Source: Psilocybe azurescens (lineage: Eukaryota > Basidiomycota > Agaricomycetes > Agaricales > Agrocybaceae). Taken from it: a stretch of 64,000 nucleotides of DNA. The notes beneath the pieces are model-generated. The model ran no database searches. It was not told the DNA's origin and was given only the letters and a program-made list of their open reading frames with translations. The stretch is taken from the NCBI GenBank assembly GCA_023853785.1, contig JAJIRX010000584.1:83688-147687 (forward strand), read 5' to 3'. Made by a program: the position numbers and the translations under genes. Below are positions 25,785 through 39,148 of this stretch, piece after piece (position 1 is the first letter of the stretch; every line of letters starts with the position of its first letter).

Positions 25785-28403
25785 ATGTCTACGCCACCCC
25801 TGCCTCAAGGCGCTGGCTATGCCGTTGTCCTGGGCCTCGGTTTTGCATTTGCTTTGTTCATGAACGTCATCACCTGGATCCAGGCCAGGTTTTCCAAATT
25901 CTCGCCTAACTCTGCCTCAGAATTTTCTGCAGCGAGTCGCTCCCTCAAAACAGGTCTCGTCGTGGCCGGAATTGTTAGTTCATGTGAGCTTTTGTTTTCT
26001 TTCCGTTCATTGTTTTTCAACTGACCTTGCACGTCAGGGACATGGAGTCTTACCCTCTTGCAGAGTGCAACTCAGTCGTACGATATGGGTGTTTCAGGAG
26101 GTTACTGGTTCGTCTACATTTTTTCTTTCCCGTATACATTCACTGTAACTGATTCTACCCCCTTGTTTAGGTATGCCGTCGGTGGCATGCTGCAGATCGC
26201 CGTTTTCTCCGTAATTGCAAGCAAAGTCAAGATCAATGCCAATCGCGCCACAACATTCCCTGAGGTATGTCCGAAGTCTTAGAGGACGCGATCAACTTAG
26301 CTAACCACTCAAACACGCTACAGGTCGCATACATCCGTTTCGGAACGGCAGGTCATCTGGCATTCCTTTGGTGCGGCATCGTCTGTAATGCCATCGTATC
26401 GGCATGCATCTTGGTCGGTGCAGGATCGGTCGTAACTGCATTAACTGGAATGAATCCATATGCATCTTTATTTTTGATTCCTGTAGGCGTTGCCTTTTAT
26501 GTTGCAACTGGGTACGTTCTCAATATCGATGACATTCATGTTCAACACTCATTGATAATTAAAGAGGATTGAGAGCGACCTTCATATCTGATGCCACACA
26601 TACCTTCTTTCTGGTACTCATCCTCATAGGCTTCAGTTTCTAGTGCGTTTCCATCCTATACATGGACACAAATTCGTCTGACATTTGGTTATTTAGTATT
26701 TTTACTGGCTCTGATGTTATCGGGAGCCCAAACAGGCTCTATGATCTCCTCGTACAAGCAGCAGAACAATTCCCAGTCGAAGGAAACTACCATGGGTCAT
26801 ATTTGACATACAGGTCAAGACCTGGAGCCATTTTTAGGGTCCAAGTCATCATTACAGGGTTTGGCCGAGTCACTTGTGACCAAGGTGTGTAAATTTCTAC
26901 ACCTGGTACCATAGACAACTACTTATGTTTCATCATTATCAGGATATTGGTCAAGAGCTATCACCTGCTATCACTTCTAATCCATCTACAACAGCACGTG
27001 CATACTTCCTTGGAGGTTTTGCCTGGTTCTCCATTCCTTTCTGTACAGGTACTGCTCTCGGATTAGGAGCGAGAGCGCTCACCGTGCTACCAGACTTTCC
27101 AAAGCTCTCGCCATTCGATGTAGGCGCTGGACTTGCAGCTGTTGAATGTGTCTCCTACTTGATGGGCACCTTCGGGTCTGTCCTGATGCTCTTGCTCATC
27201 TTCCTGAGTGTTACTTCGGTCAGTCTGTGTTCAACGTCGGTTTCTAAGAAATACTAATGCATTTATTTAGGCATTGAGCGCAGAGCTCATCGCAACGTCG
27301 ACTCTGCTGTCCTACGATGTTTACAGACATTACTTCAACCCCAAAGCGACGAGCCAACAGGTCGTAACTGCCTCGAGATACTTCATTGCATTCTGGGCAG
27401 TTTTCTCAGCTGCTCTAGGGTCAATCTTCTACTCCGTCGGCATTGTGAGTAGCAACGATTCCTCTACCTTGGTCTTTCGCTTACCCCTTATTGACAGAAT
27501 CTCGGTTGGCTTTTCTACTTCCTGGGAGTATCAACTGCCTCCGGTGTCTTCCCCATTGCTTTGACGTTTATGTCAGTGGCATTCCTTGATCTTTCTGACC
27601 TTCCGTGTTACTGATGGTTTACAATAGGTGGAAGGATCTTTCCAAAGCCGGTGTAGTGGCTGGATCTGTGGGTGGAATGGCCATTGCACTCACTGTGTGG
27701 TTGGTCACCGCCAAAGCCTATTTGGGTGCGATCACTGTTGAGACGCTAGGCCACCAGTGGGTTTCCTTCGCTGGAAATGTCGCTGCTATTGTCTCAGGGG
27801 GTATCCTCTCCATCGGACTATCGCTTTGGCGTCCTGCGAACTTTGATTGAGAGAAGCTTCGGAGTATGGCTGTGGTTAAAGATAAAGACGACGAACTTTC
27901 ACCCTCTCCCACTACTACTCAATCGTCAAATGACTCTGTTCAAGACGACAAAACCGCCGAAGAGGAGAAGCAAATTGTGGACGTCGAGGCAGTCCCTGCT
28001 AAAAGATCAGGTGCAGAGGAAGATGGTCTAGACATCCCTGAACTCAACAGAACCTTCAAAATATACACCATCGCATTCTCTGCCCTTGCTTTCATTATCA
28101 CTTTCGTGAGTTAAATTTGATCTTTCGTCCTATACAGACTATTTAAAATACTCTTTCAGTTGATTCCGGGACCGTTGGGGGTGCACCTTATATCTTTTCA
28201 CGAACGTTCTTCAAAGCGTTTATCGGAATCATGTTTGTGAGTAATTCATAACCTCTCGATCTCTTTACTAGCCAACTTATTGTTGGTTTCAATAGATTTG
28301 GTTGTTCTTCACATTTTACCTGGTCGCCATTCTTCCTATCATTGAATCAAGAAGAGCACTGATCAGAATCACTCGTGATATGTTTAGTCGCAAAAAAAAG
28401 TAA
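25785..28403 (+). CDS. DUR3: DUR3-type urea/polyamine symporter (SSS family), lesion-bearing
   Basis: Plasma-membrane sodium:solute-symporter-family protein, closest in character to fungal DUR3. ATG at 25785 (MSTPPLPQGAGYAVVLG). Family marks include SYDMGVSGGYWYAVGG, ATGGLRATFISDATHTF and ALSAELIATSTLLSYDVYRH, with many hydrophobic helices. Exons: 25785-25983, 26038-26107, 26171-26264, 26324-26521, 26575-26642, 26697-26884, 26943-27218, 27271-27444, 27498-27571, 27628-28105, 28160-28236, 28296-28403. Three lesions: a 10-bp tandem duplication at 26957-26976 that shifts frame, an in-frame TGA at 27848-27850 where the family has Trp (FDWE), and a G5 run (28177-28181) one base short. Allowing for the two indels the total is 1,995 nt, a whole number of codons. 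If the duplication and nonsense codon are real, this allele is dead. Confidence 0.85.
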
Positions 28404-29631
28404 AACAACTGGCACTGAGTGATAACCTTATTTTCATGATTAGTTACTACACATATCACTATAATATTTTTTGTAATTTCCTTTGGATTTCCCATTGGCA
28501 TGTTTCTCAATTAAATTTCTAGACCACACTGTATACAGGCATCCACTGGCCACTGTGACACAACTAGCCTGTGTTACATTTCAATGGTAATTCTCACTTT
28601 TCACATCTATTTCTGCACCCATTGGCATGAATGTTTTTGTACATTGTAGCCACTACATATTTAGGTCTATAGATGCATAATAATTTATTTTTCTTCATGC
28701 TAGGTACAGGTACAATTTTGACTGAAACTGCAGTGTAACATATCAAATTATGGTAAGTTGAAATTTATTTGAGATCTCTTAGGATTTTGGTGCTACATAG
28801 ATGTGCAGTTTTGGCCTAGTAATATATGCATATTGACACTCTGTAGCAATTCGAGGTCCATGGTATGTGAGTGAGCATCAATGCAGGTCTTTAAAAAATT
28901 GTGAGAAATTCAATGTTTTGAGGCACATTCCATGTTGACAGAATGGTGTCTGGTGCTCTTCAAATCTCACTCCCAAGCCATTAAATTCAGTAGAGAGTGA
29001 GATTACAATGTGGGCAAGAGGTGGGAATGAGATTTGAAGAGCACCAGACACCATTCTGTCAACATGGAGTGTGCCTCAAGGCAGCCTTGTGACATCAGGC
29101 ATACATTTGCTTTCTTTCGCACATATTTAGTACTAGTTTCGATAAGTCTGGGTGTAGCGGTCTGGGTTTCCGCTACTATATAAGTCCACGGCCGCCCCAG
29201 GAAACATGTACTGGAGTAACGGGTGTGACGATCTGAGAGCTGTAACGTCGAAGCCTGACTTGGTTCAGACTTATCTTGGGACAGATAGTCCAACGGTTGT
29301 GCCGTGTGCAATTCCGGCATGTTCCATTTTAGGCAGAAACGTTACACTGGGGCTGTGCTTCATGGTTTGTACTCGCTTGGTGAAACGCGTCATATTAAAT
29401 GAATCATAACAATCGCGCTCGAAGACCTGAACATCCCTGAATGTGCCTCCTCACTGTTCGCAGCTACGACCTGACCATCGGGTTATTCAACATCATAGAT
29501 AAAGCCTCAAATACATCTGGAAATTTATCGTGAACACCCAAACTTTCGTCCATCTCCGAACCTGACCTGAACAGACGTGGACTCGTTCTCAGTGATCCCC
29601 TAAGACTGCTCTGCCAGTAGCCTCTAGATTC
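28404..29631. other. Intergenic, about 1.2 kb
   Basis: AT-rich 3' flank of the urea symporter gene, then the VPS15 promoter. It carries the 58-bp inverted repeat listed separately. No coding region supported. Confidence 0.5.
28918..29079. repeat. Inverted repeat, 58-bp arms, 46-bp loop
   Basis: Arms 28918-28975 and 29022-29079 are reverse complements with only two mismatches. Transcribed, they would form a long hairpin. No transposase or clear target-site duplication is visible, so it is either a small foldback/MITE-like insertion or a hairpin RNA locus. Confidence 0.85.
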
Positions 29632-32600
29632 ATGGGAAACGCACAATCAGGATCGGCGCTGACGCGCACTACTGTGGCACTAGACTCATTTGTTGCTGAG
29701 CTTGGAGGAGATATCATTTTTGAGAAGAAGTGCGTCTATGGTCTCGCTAAGGTCATCGTTCTTTCATGACTCATTTGTGCTTTCAAGTTTGGGTTCAGCA
29801 CGGTTCTTGAAGACAGTCAAATGCCGTCACAGAAATGGCTACATGGTGGTCAAGATATTCATTAAACCTGACCCAGGAATGTCTTTGCGGTCACATCATC
29901 GACGGCTTAAGAGTAAGCGCCGAGCCTCAATGGGATGCATGGATTGCTAATGGCTCCTGTAGTGGATAAGGAGGCATTAGCTGACATCGCCAACATTTAT
30001 AACTATCAAGCATTTGTCGAAACTGAAAAGGCTGGTTATATCGTCAGACAGTGGCTTGCAAGCAGTCTTTATGATCGAATAAGGTTTGCTTCATTCACGC
30101 CTTCGTTCTTAGTCTTGTCTAATCCTGTGATAGCACACGGCCTTTTCTCAGCGTAGTCGAGAAGAAATGGATATCTTTTCAGCTTTTGAATGCGCTACGC
30201 GATGCTCGCAATAGAAAAATATCCCATGGGGACATAAAATCGGAGAACATCATGGTTACTTCCTGGAATTGGATCTATCTTACAGACTTCGCGTCGTACA
30301 AGCCAACCTATCTACCACTGGACGACCCAGCCGACTTCTCATTCTTCTTTGACATGTCCGGGCGTCGAACATGCTATCTGGCACCCGAACGATTTTACAC
30401 TCAGGCCAATAACCCAGAAATCAGTGCCAAAAAGTCAAGAATCGCTATGGACGAGGTGGAGGGAAAGCGAGATGCGAAGGTCACAGAAGCGATGGATTGC
30501 TTCAGTGCTGGTTGTGTCATTGCAGAACTATTTCTAGAAGGGGCACCATTATTCACTCTGAGTCAACTCTTCAAGTACCGAGAAGGGGAATATAAGGTGG
30601 ATGGACATCTTGCCGCTATTGAAGATGAGGGCGTGCAAGTGAGTACTTCCTCTTGTGAACGCTTATCTCACTTATCTTTGGCAGTAGAATCTCATAAAGC
30701 TTATGATTAATCTCGACCCGTCCGAGCGCCCAACATTCGACACTTTACTCCATACCTCAAGAGGGACCGTCTTCCCTGAATCATTTTATTCCTTTCTACA
30801 CAACTATGTTTCCTCCATCAATGAACTATCGAGCGAGAACCTGGCCGTGAATAACCCGCCAGCGTCTGCATTGGGTCAATCGCCAATCCAACCGTCTCTA
30901 TCAGGCACTGTGCGAACAAGTTCTTCTGGACCGCTCAATTCATCTGGGAATGAAGGAAAGGGGGACACATTGCCCAGTGATTCAGATCACCGTATAGAGA
31001 GGATCTGGGAAGATTATGAAAGTATAGAGCCATATATTGTCCCAGAGGCTGACCCAAGTCTCGATACGGAACCGGGGCCTGAGTTTATGGCCAGTGTCAA
31101 TACAGCCGTGAGGCCCTTCCAAGTAAGCTTCTTTTACCTTTGCTTGACATTTTATATCAATAGGCTGTTGTAGGACATACTTCCTGTCGAGCTTCACATT
31201 CCCAACCGCGATTCAAGTCTTCGTGGACCGTTGAATGGAAGGAATACTGCTGCCACTGAAGGTTAGTTCTCTCCTAGGCAATGCAGACATTTCTTTTAGC
31301 TAACGTTGAGATAGACGGCCCTGCGCTTATTATCCTGGCACTCGTAACCGCCAACATCCGCAATTGTAGCTTACCAAGCAACAAAGTCCGCGCTCTTGAC
31401 GTCTTTCTTGCCTTGGCTTGCCACTTGACAGATGAAGCGAAGCTGGATCGCATGGTTCCTTATATTGTAGAATTGCTGCATGATGATGCGGCCCTTGTCC
31501 GTTCAGCGGCGCTACGTACCTTGATGCAAACAGTAAGTCATATTTATTTCTCTCAGGATTGCAGAATGCTGATGTATACGGAAGCTTATGCTTGTTACTG
31601 TCATAACACCGTCCAATGTGTCCATTTTTCCAGAATACATCATTCCGCACATCAAGCATTTAGTCCAGGACTCCGAGGTCTCAGTGCGGTGCACATATGC
31701 ACAGTGTATAGTTCAGCTCGCAGATACTGCAGTTCGTTACTTGGAGATGGGCCAAGCTCTCAAGGCGCATGGGGCCTTCCAATCGAGTGCTGAAGGGCAT
31801 GAATACGAGAGTGCCAATTTTGAGGTTTGATTTTTTTTTCTGTTTCTACCTATTGCTGACTGTTGTTTTGTGCAGGTCTCTTATGATGCCAACATGCAAG
31901 AATTGCAAGGTCGTATACAAGAACATCTCTCTGCCCTTCTCATGGATCCCTCCAGCGTCGTCAAGCGTGCCGTGCTTCACGATATCTCGTCTCTATGCAT
32001 TTTCCTTGGGAGACAAAAAAACCAATGACGTTCTGCTGAGCCATATGATCACATACCTCAACGACAAGGATTGGCTTCTAAGATATGCATTCTTCGAAAG
32101 TATTGTGGACGTAGCTGCTTGCGCGGGTGGACGGAGTTTGGAAGAATACATACTGCCGCTCATGGTGCAAGCGCTTTCCGGTATGCTTGTCTCTAGCATC
32201 TGTTGAATTTCACCTCAACTTGCCAATAGATGTCGAAGAATCTGTGGTGGCCAAAGTTCTAGGGGCTCTGACGAGTTTATGTGAATTGGGACTGTTCCAG
32301 AAAATGCGAATATGGGAATTGATGAGTGCGACGTTGGGCTTTCTTTACCATCCAAATATCTGGATACGGCAAGGTAGGTATTGAAATGTTTAGGTGAACA
32401 CCAGTCATTAATGACTTTCGAAGGTGCGGCGGCCTTCATCACCTCTGCTGCCCAACATCTTCCACCCAGCGACATTTGGTGCATTTTGTACCCATCACTG
32501 AGGCATTTTTGAAGTCGGATGTGGAGAACATCAATGAACAAAGTCTTTTGAGTGCCATGAAGCCTCCAGTACGTATGCCATCCCTTTCTCAGCTAGAATA

Positions 32601-35425
32601 CAATTGACTTGTACAGTTGCCGAGACAAATTTTGGACGCTTCAGTTCAATGGGCCATGAAGGCAGACAAATCAGTGTTCTGGCGAGGACCTCGACGACCT
32701 ACAAAGCAGCTGGAGTCACCCCGAGAAAGTGTGATATCCATCCGCAAAACTGGAAATAGCGGTATTGCAAGGAATAAATCAGACGAGTCCGCGACTTCAT
32801 TGCTTCTCCAGATCTCACACTAAACAATCATTCTTCAGGGATGAAGCTCACCTCACGAAGCTTCAGCAGTTAGGCATGACACCTAGTGACGAGAACAAGC
32901 TTCTTGCACTGAGGGATTACACTCTGAAGCTTGCAAATGCAACGTCAAGTTTCGCATCTCGGCTGACATACGAGCCTGACACCGGCAAGAGCCTGAAGGT
33001 AATCGGTAACATAGAGTTACAGAAATTAGGCGTGGTGCCACAGACTGTCTTCTTGAAAGCACGTAATAGCGATTTAGCCCCTCGCTCCTCTCGCGTCTTT
33101 TCAATTTCTTCAAGAAAGGCAAACACTGCGTCTTCGTCAAGAACCCCTTGCTGAGCCCTTCTCGACTTCATCGATTTTCTAGCGACAATGTTGCGAGTGG
33201 TGCGCCGTTTGAAGACCTGCGAAGACGACTGGCAACAATCAACGCTTCCGCTTCCTCTTTAAGTGTCGCTAATACCCCTCGCGATGCTCGCAGTACGCTC
33301 TCCCCAGCGGCCAACTCTTCTTCAACGTCACTATCAGGCGGACCTAACCCATTGCCCGACCGCCCAGGAAGTCCTACAGAATCGATTGTTTCGACGGCAA
33401 ATTCAGTGTCTTTACGCCCAGCCAGCAGGCTCCAAGTTGGTAGTACAGACGGACAAAAGGCTGCCCCTGCGGTTGGATCATCGAAAACAAATGCTACTGG
33501 ACTGTTGGAGGCTCACTTCAAGATTCGTTCTGAAGGGTCCCCTGACGAGTCAGGGCGGTCTTCACCTATGTCAATGTCTGCAACTTTACGTGCCCCTCGG
33601 CAAATACGCAACCCTTCATCATTGGCGATCTCAACATATGGTATTTAATAACACTTTTTTTTGCGTGAAATCGAGTCTCTGATTTTGTCACGATATAGAC
33701 GGTCAAGAGCCTGGCATCAGTAACATGCTTGAAAATCTCTACCTGGATAACAATCGTGAGCTGCAACAAGACTTTGGTCCTAGGGTTCACGAGGGCCCCA
33801 TTCGACGACGCAACGTGACCCGTCCATCCTTCTCACGTGATGGCAACAAACGCGTCGAAGCCAATCTCATCGCCAATATTGCGTCTCATTCTGAAACCAT
33901 TACCGGATTTGCTGTCTCGCCCGACCATTCATTCTTCGTTTCCTCGTCCGACGATAAAACCGTGAAAGTATGGGACACAGCGAGACTAGAACGGAACGTG
34001 ACCAGCAAACCGAGGCATACATATGGCCAACATCACGCACGAGTCAAATGTGTATGCATTCTCGATGGCTTCCATTGTTTCGCTAGTGCTGCTGATGACG
34101 GGAGTCTTCATGTTGTCCGAGTTCATCTTACTCAGGGTGGGGCCCTACCCAAGTACAGCAAGTTGCAAGTTATAAGAGAACACAGAGTCGAAAATATCGG
34201 CGAATATATAACTTGCATGACGCATTATAGCACTGGTCAGTTCATGCATCCATGCCATTGTGAATAGCTTAACTTACATTCAAATCTAGATTCCGCGTCA
34301 ATTCTTGTATACGCAACTACTCATTCAGTAATCACTATTCTGGATCTTCGGACGATGCGCATTTTGCAGACGATGGAAAATCCGAGGCATTATGGACCCA
34401 TAACCTCTATGTGCATAGACCGAAAGCGAGCATGGATAATCGTTGGAACTTCAACAGGCGTCCTCACTCTCTGGGACAAGCGGTTCGGCCTTCTAATTCG
34501 CAGCTGGCATGCCGGAGTTGCAACGACTGGAAAATCCATCAGGATCCACCAGTGTGCGATTCATCCTTCAAAGGGACGAGGAAAATGGGTAATTGTTGCA
34601 CTGGAGTCAGCCAAGAAGAGCGCAGATCGCACGTCTACCAGTTTGGTGGAAGTATGGGACATAGAGAACGCTGTCCTAGTGGAGACATTCGTGACGCGGA
34701 CAGGATCTCCAGCAGACCCTGTGCCAGAACCACAGGATGTTGCAGGGACAGACGCAGAAATAGCACCTGCTGCAGCTATCGCCGCCCTTGTCCGCTCTCA
34801 CCAAAACAGCGGAAACCTGGACGACCATTCACGGTCATCTCCAAGAGAAGAACTTCCTTACCCCCTGCACCAGATGTCCGAGCATTGGTGGTCGGCGCGG
34901 ACTTTGGGGGATATTCTACGATTCCCAGGTCTGAATTCGCCGAATTGGATTCGACTTCTGTCCGACCTACAAGCCGTGGGTTCGTGATCACAGGCTCAGA
35001 TGACTGGAAAATCCGTCTCTGGGATTTAGGCAAATTTGATCGGACAGCCGTCCTAAGTGGGATTGAGAACGAGAGTGAAAGACCATCTTACAGGTAAAGT
35101 CCTTCTTTTATCCCGATATGCGATGCACTGTTACAGAAACTAAGCATATTTCTTATTTAGTACTTCAACTTCGACTGCGACTAACGGCGGTGCGACTTCT
35201 TTTGTTGAAACATGGCCACGTTTGCCCGCCAGCAGCTCTGCGAATCGACCTCCTCAGCGGATCTCCTTAATAACGCACAGCCAGCAGAACCTTTTGAAGA
35301 ATCATCAGGATGTCATAACCGCTCTAGCATGTATAGACTCGCCCTTCCGAGGGGGTATCATTAGTGGCGATCGCGCTGGCGTGATAAAGGTCTGGAGGGT
35401 CGACCAAGTCGAACAAACCCCGTGA
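29632..35425 (+). CDS. VPS15: VPS15, PI3-kinase regulatory subunit 4, about 1,667 aa
   Basis: Myristoylated pseudokinase scaffold of the VPS34 complex for endosomal sorting and autophagy. N-terminal [11 protein letters not shown] supports N-myristoylation. A kinase-like domain follows ([39 protein letters not shown]), then HEAT-like helices (about 31300-32800), a Ser-rich linker and a C-terminal WD40 region ([31 protein letters not shown]). Exons: 29632-29729, 29788-29912, 29963-30083, 30134-30638, 30688-31122, 31174-31261, 31315-31532, 31585-31824, 31876-32180, 32230-32373, 32424-32568, 32617-32786, 32839-33640, 33699-34235, 34290-35093, 35161-35425. Four homopolymer frame breaks: A7 at 32015-32021 (expected 6), T5 at 32506-32510 (expected 6), C4 at 33144-33147 (expected 5), C5 at 34861-34865 (expected 6). 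The corrected total is 5,004 nt, a multiple of three. The gene is almost certainly functional. Confidence 0.92.
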
Positions 35426-35611
35426 AGAAGTGGCACCGTATACCCATTTTTCTCTTTAACTTAGTGTACGATCACCGGGCGATAGAGTTAATTATAATCT
35501 CATTCAATTTACACGGTTTTTTTACCTTGGCATCTCTGTCTCTAAGTAAGCACAACCACCAACAACATTCGTCGACAATAAATAAATGCTGCGGAACGAT
35601 GTTTGCCCTTT

Positions 35612-38600
35612 TTACACGAGTTTGTTCTCGAGGCTCCGCGTCTTCTTCAATGCCACGAATTGCTGGACGACGGTGTCAAGGGCGACCATCTCGCCCTTTG
35701 CCTTTGTACCGACATCGTCACGGTTTCGAACATTGACAGAGCGCGCGTCGAGTTCCTCTTGGCCAACGACTGCGGGGAGTGAAATCAAAAAGTCAGTCAC
35801 AGCCACTGCACGGATAACGTAGCCGAGCGCATCGAAGCGGAAACGTACCTAGTATGAAGTTGTACTGCGCGATCTCTCCGTTCCTGATCTTCTTGGGCAG
35901 TGTGTTCTCGCCGTTATCCACGTCAGCAAAAAGACCAAACGACGAAAGACGGTCTGTGATTTCCGCTGCGTATTCTTTCTGTTGACAGTCAAAACACAAA
36001 TATTGTCAGGCATAGCTCTCTCTTTGCGCAAACTCAAAACATGAATAACGCACGTAAGGGGCAGCGACAGGGATCACCAAAACCTGTCTGGGAGATATCC
36101 AGAAAGGCCTGCATAATGGTTTTTATTAGCTTTACTATGAAACCAAATATCAAGAACACCATTGTCAGCCGTACCATTTGCCTGCAAAGTGTTCCGTGAT
36201 GATAGCAATGAAACGCTCGAGACTTCCGAGGATAGCACGGTGGATAATAACTGGGCGGGGCATGACAGATTCATCGGAGGAGCGGTATCTCAGGTTGAAG
36301 CGCTCTGGCAGTTGGAAATCAAGCTGGATGGTAGCGCATTGGAAGGAGCGACGCAGAGCATCCCGAATCGTGATATCAATCTTGGGGCCGTAGAATGCAC
36401 CGTCTCCTGGGTTGAGCTCCCACTTTCCGGGATAGTGTTTGTTGAGCGCTTGCGTGAGTTGCTAAAAGCGGTAGCAAGTAGGATGAGTCAAAGGAGTTGC
36501 ATATACGCCATCTAAATAAAAGAAAGGATGAACATACATCCTCGGCAGCGTTCCAGGTCTCAATCTCTCCAAGATAATTATCGGGGCGAGTAGAGAGCTC
36601 TAGATGAAACTCGAATCCGAAAAGACCATAGATGTGCTGCATGAAATCAAACAATGCGGTGATCTCATCCTCGAGCTATAAAAAGAATGGATGGATCAGC
36701 CAGCCCATCGGAGAAAATAGGAACAAAAATAGACAAAGTATGTTTGTAAGCCATTTTTTGTTTTTCGTGGCAGGGTAAAGGCACATACCTGCGAAGGCAT
36801 ACAAAAACGTGGGTATCATCCTGCACGAATCTCCTGACGCGAGTTAACCCGGTCAAGGCTCCGCTGGCCTCGTTTCTGTGGATGATTCCGAATTCTGCCA
36901 TGCGAATAGGCAGTTCTTTGTAGCTTCGGTCTCGGGAGTCGAAAATTAAACAATGACCGGGGCAATTCATCGGCTTTAGAGCCCATTTCTCCTTTTCAAC
37001 ATCAAGGACGAACATGTCGTCCCTATAATTCTGCCAGTGACCCGAAGTCTCCCACAATTTGCTGTTATACATGTTTGGTGAAATGACTGCGAATTGAGCG
37101 AAGTTAACATCAGTTTGTATAGAGATATCTAATGTGCATTACCTTCTTGGTAGCCACGTTTGAAGTATTCTCCCTACAATACAGATCAATACTTTGACAC
37201 AGACGATATAGAAGAAAGAGTCTGACTCGCATGAGCTCAACCAAAGAGTTGTATATGCGCGTTCCATGAGGAAGGAAGAAACAGCTCCCAGGACTCAAGT
37301 CGTTGAAGAAGAACAACTCCTGGTCCTTGCCAATCTTGCGATGGTCGCGTTTGGCAGCTTCGGCGAGGAAAACCTTGTAGTCGGCCAACTGCTTCTTATC
37401 CGGGAACGAGATTCCGTAAATACGCTGCAGAGAATCGTTGGTGTTGTCTCCTAGGAAATATGAGGCCGAGTTCTAGTTTGCAATATTAAGATGGCTGTTT
37501 GACTTTATAGAGATGTTCAGAAAACCCACCTTGGTGACCATGAAGGCCTTAATCTTGCCGGTGTGGGGAATATGGGGTCCAACACAGAGATCGACCATAG
37601 GGCCGCAGCGGTAGACCGTCGTAGAGGTGCCGTCGGGGACCTTGGTCTCGATAAGATACTTCTTGTATTTGTTATACTAGTTGGTGTCCGATGGTAAATT
37701 AGCCCATTCAATCCACAAGAAGGGGTGATTGCTCACGTTGAACATCTCCAAGAGTTTCTCTTTCGACACGACCAACCTTTCAAACTTCTGCTTCTCCTTG
37801 ATCGCACTTTCGGAAACTTTCTCGAGTGCAGGATAGTCTGCGTTGGTGACTGGTCTAAGGAATGGTAAATAGCATGCGCTGGATTTGCGGAAATAAAAAT
37901 ACATACCGCTCGTCAATGGCCATTTCATAGAAGAAACCATCGTCCGTGGGGGACCTAAGCAAAGGTGGCAGCCATAATGACGCTCGGCAGCTTCACCAAG
38001 GACGTGTGCGGAAGAATGCCAGAAGACCTTCTTTCCTGTTAAAAAAAAAGGTGTAAATACACGATACGCGTCGAATCTTTTTATCGTGCATACCTTCAGG
38101 ATGTTCAAAGTCCAATAGCTCAAGTTTACATGACTTCTCGAGGGGTCTTTCCAAATCCCAGAGAACACCGTCAACCTAAAGTAGGGTGTAAAAACAGGAT
38201 GTACATATGATGAGTAAACTCCTCGTACCTTGGCAATTACGATGCGTTCAGACAAGCTTTTAGAAACCTCCTTTGCAACATCCATCGGGCTCGTCTCCCA
38301 GCTCGTTGCCTTTCGCTCAGAACCATCAGGCATAGTGACCGCGATCTCTTCTCTAGGCTGCGCTATTCCATCCAAATCCCGTCAACACACAATTATCACA
38401 ATCCGATGTTATGACTTATACCTGCTACAAAGGCATCATATTCAGCCTTCAACTCGTCGAAGATTTTGATACGATGGTCGAAGAACTCAGGGCGGGGTTG
38501 CAGCTATAGATCGGCCGAGTTTCAACACACGTATCATCAATCACACCCTCGCAACTCACCTCCAAAGGGAACCCAGATGCAGCAGCTGCGGCCTTTGGCT

Positions 38601-38826
38601 TTTTATCTTTCGGTTTCTTTGCAGGCTCATCAGACGCATGGGGACTGTCCAAAGCTGGGATCTGCACCGGCTGCGACGTAGATCCTATGGGATGGGCCAT
38701 ACTCAGGAATCTCTTGTTGGCTGTAGTGCGATGAGAGGGGGCAGTACGTGGCAAGACGATAATGCGACGCGGTTTATTCGAGAAAGATACGGCTGAATTC
38801 GAATTCTGCTCAGAGCGAGCATCCAA
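35612..38826 (-). CDS. THS1: Threonyl-tRNA synthetase, probable dual-targeted, about 767 aa
   Basis: Charges tRNA-Thr. Domains in order: N-terminal extension; TGS ([18 protein letters not shown]); editing/SAD domain ([15 protein letters not shown]); class II catalytic core ([53 protein letters not shown]); anticodon-binding domain ([17 protein letters not shown]). Exons: 38826-38560, 38503-38422, 38362-38229, 38175-38094, 38035-37907, 37854-37737, 37676-37530, 37472-37227, 37173-37143, 37086-36789, 36675-36538, 36461-36175, 36108-36054, 35978-35849, 35769-35612. Two missing bases (C run at 37948-37952; CC at 36796-36797) restore 2,304 nt, a whole number of codons. In-frame ATGs at 38826 and 38700 predict a long form with an Arg-rich, acid-poor presequence and a short cytosolic form. 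Converges with VPS15, 186 bp apart. Confidence 0.93.
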
Positions 38827-39148
38827 AATCGATCGGAGTCACGTTAACACAGCGACAGGCAGACTCGACATTCATTGGCCAACAACACTGTCCCGGAATT
38901 TAAAAAAAACATTCCCAGATCATTTTCAATCGCATAGATAAGATAAGATCATAATCATAAATTACTCTTGTCTCGTCGTTATGTACATGATGGGGATGCT
39001 TGCATGAACTATAAACACAATGACAACGTGTGAAGCTATATGATGCTTGAAGGATTAAATGCAGTGGTATATGATTCGAGCAACGCTCGCATGGTCAGAC
39101 TCGATAACCTTGGGAAAAGAAAACGACCTGTCAGAGTGTCCACGTGGC

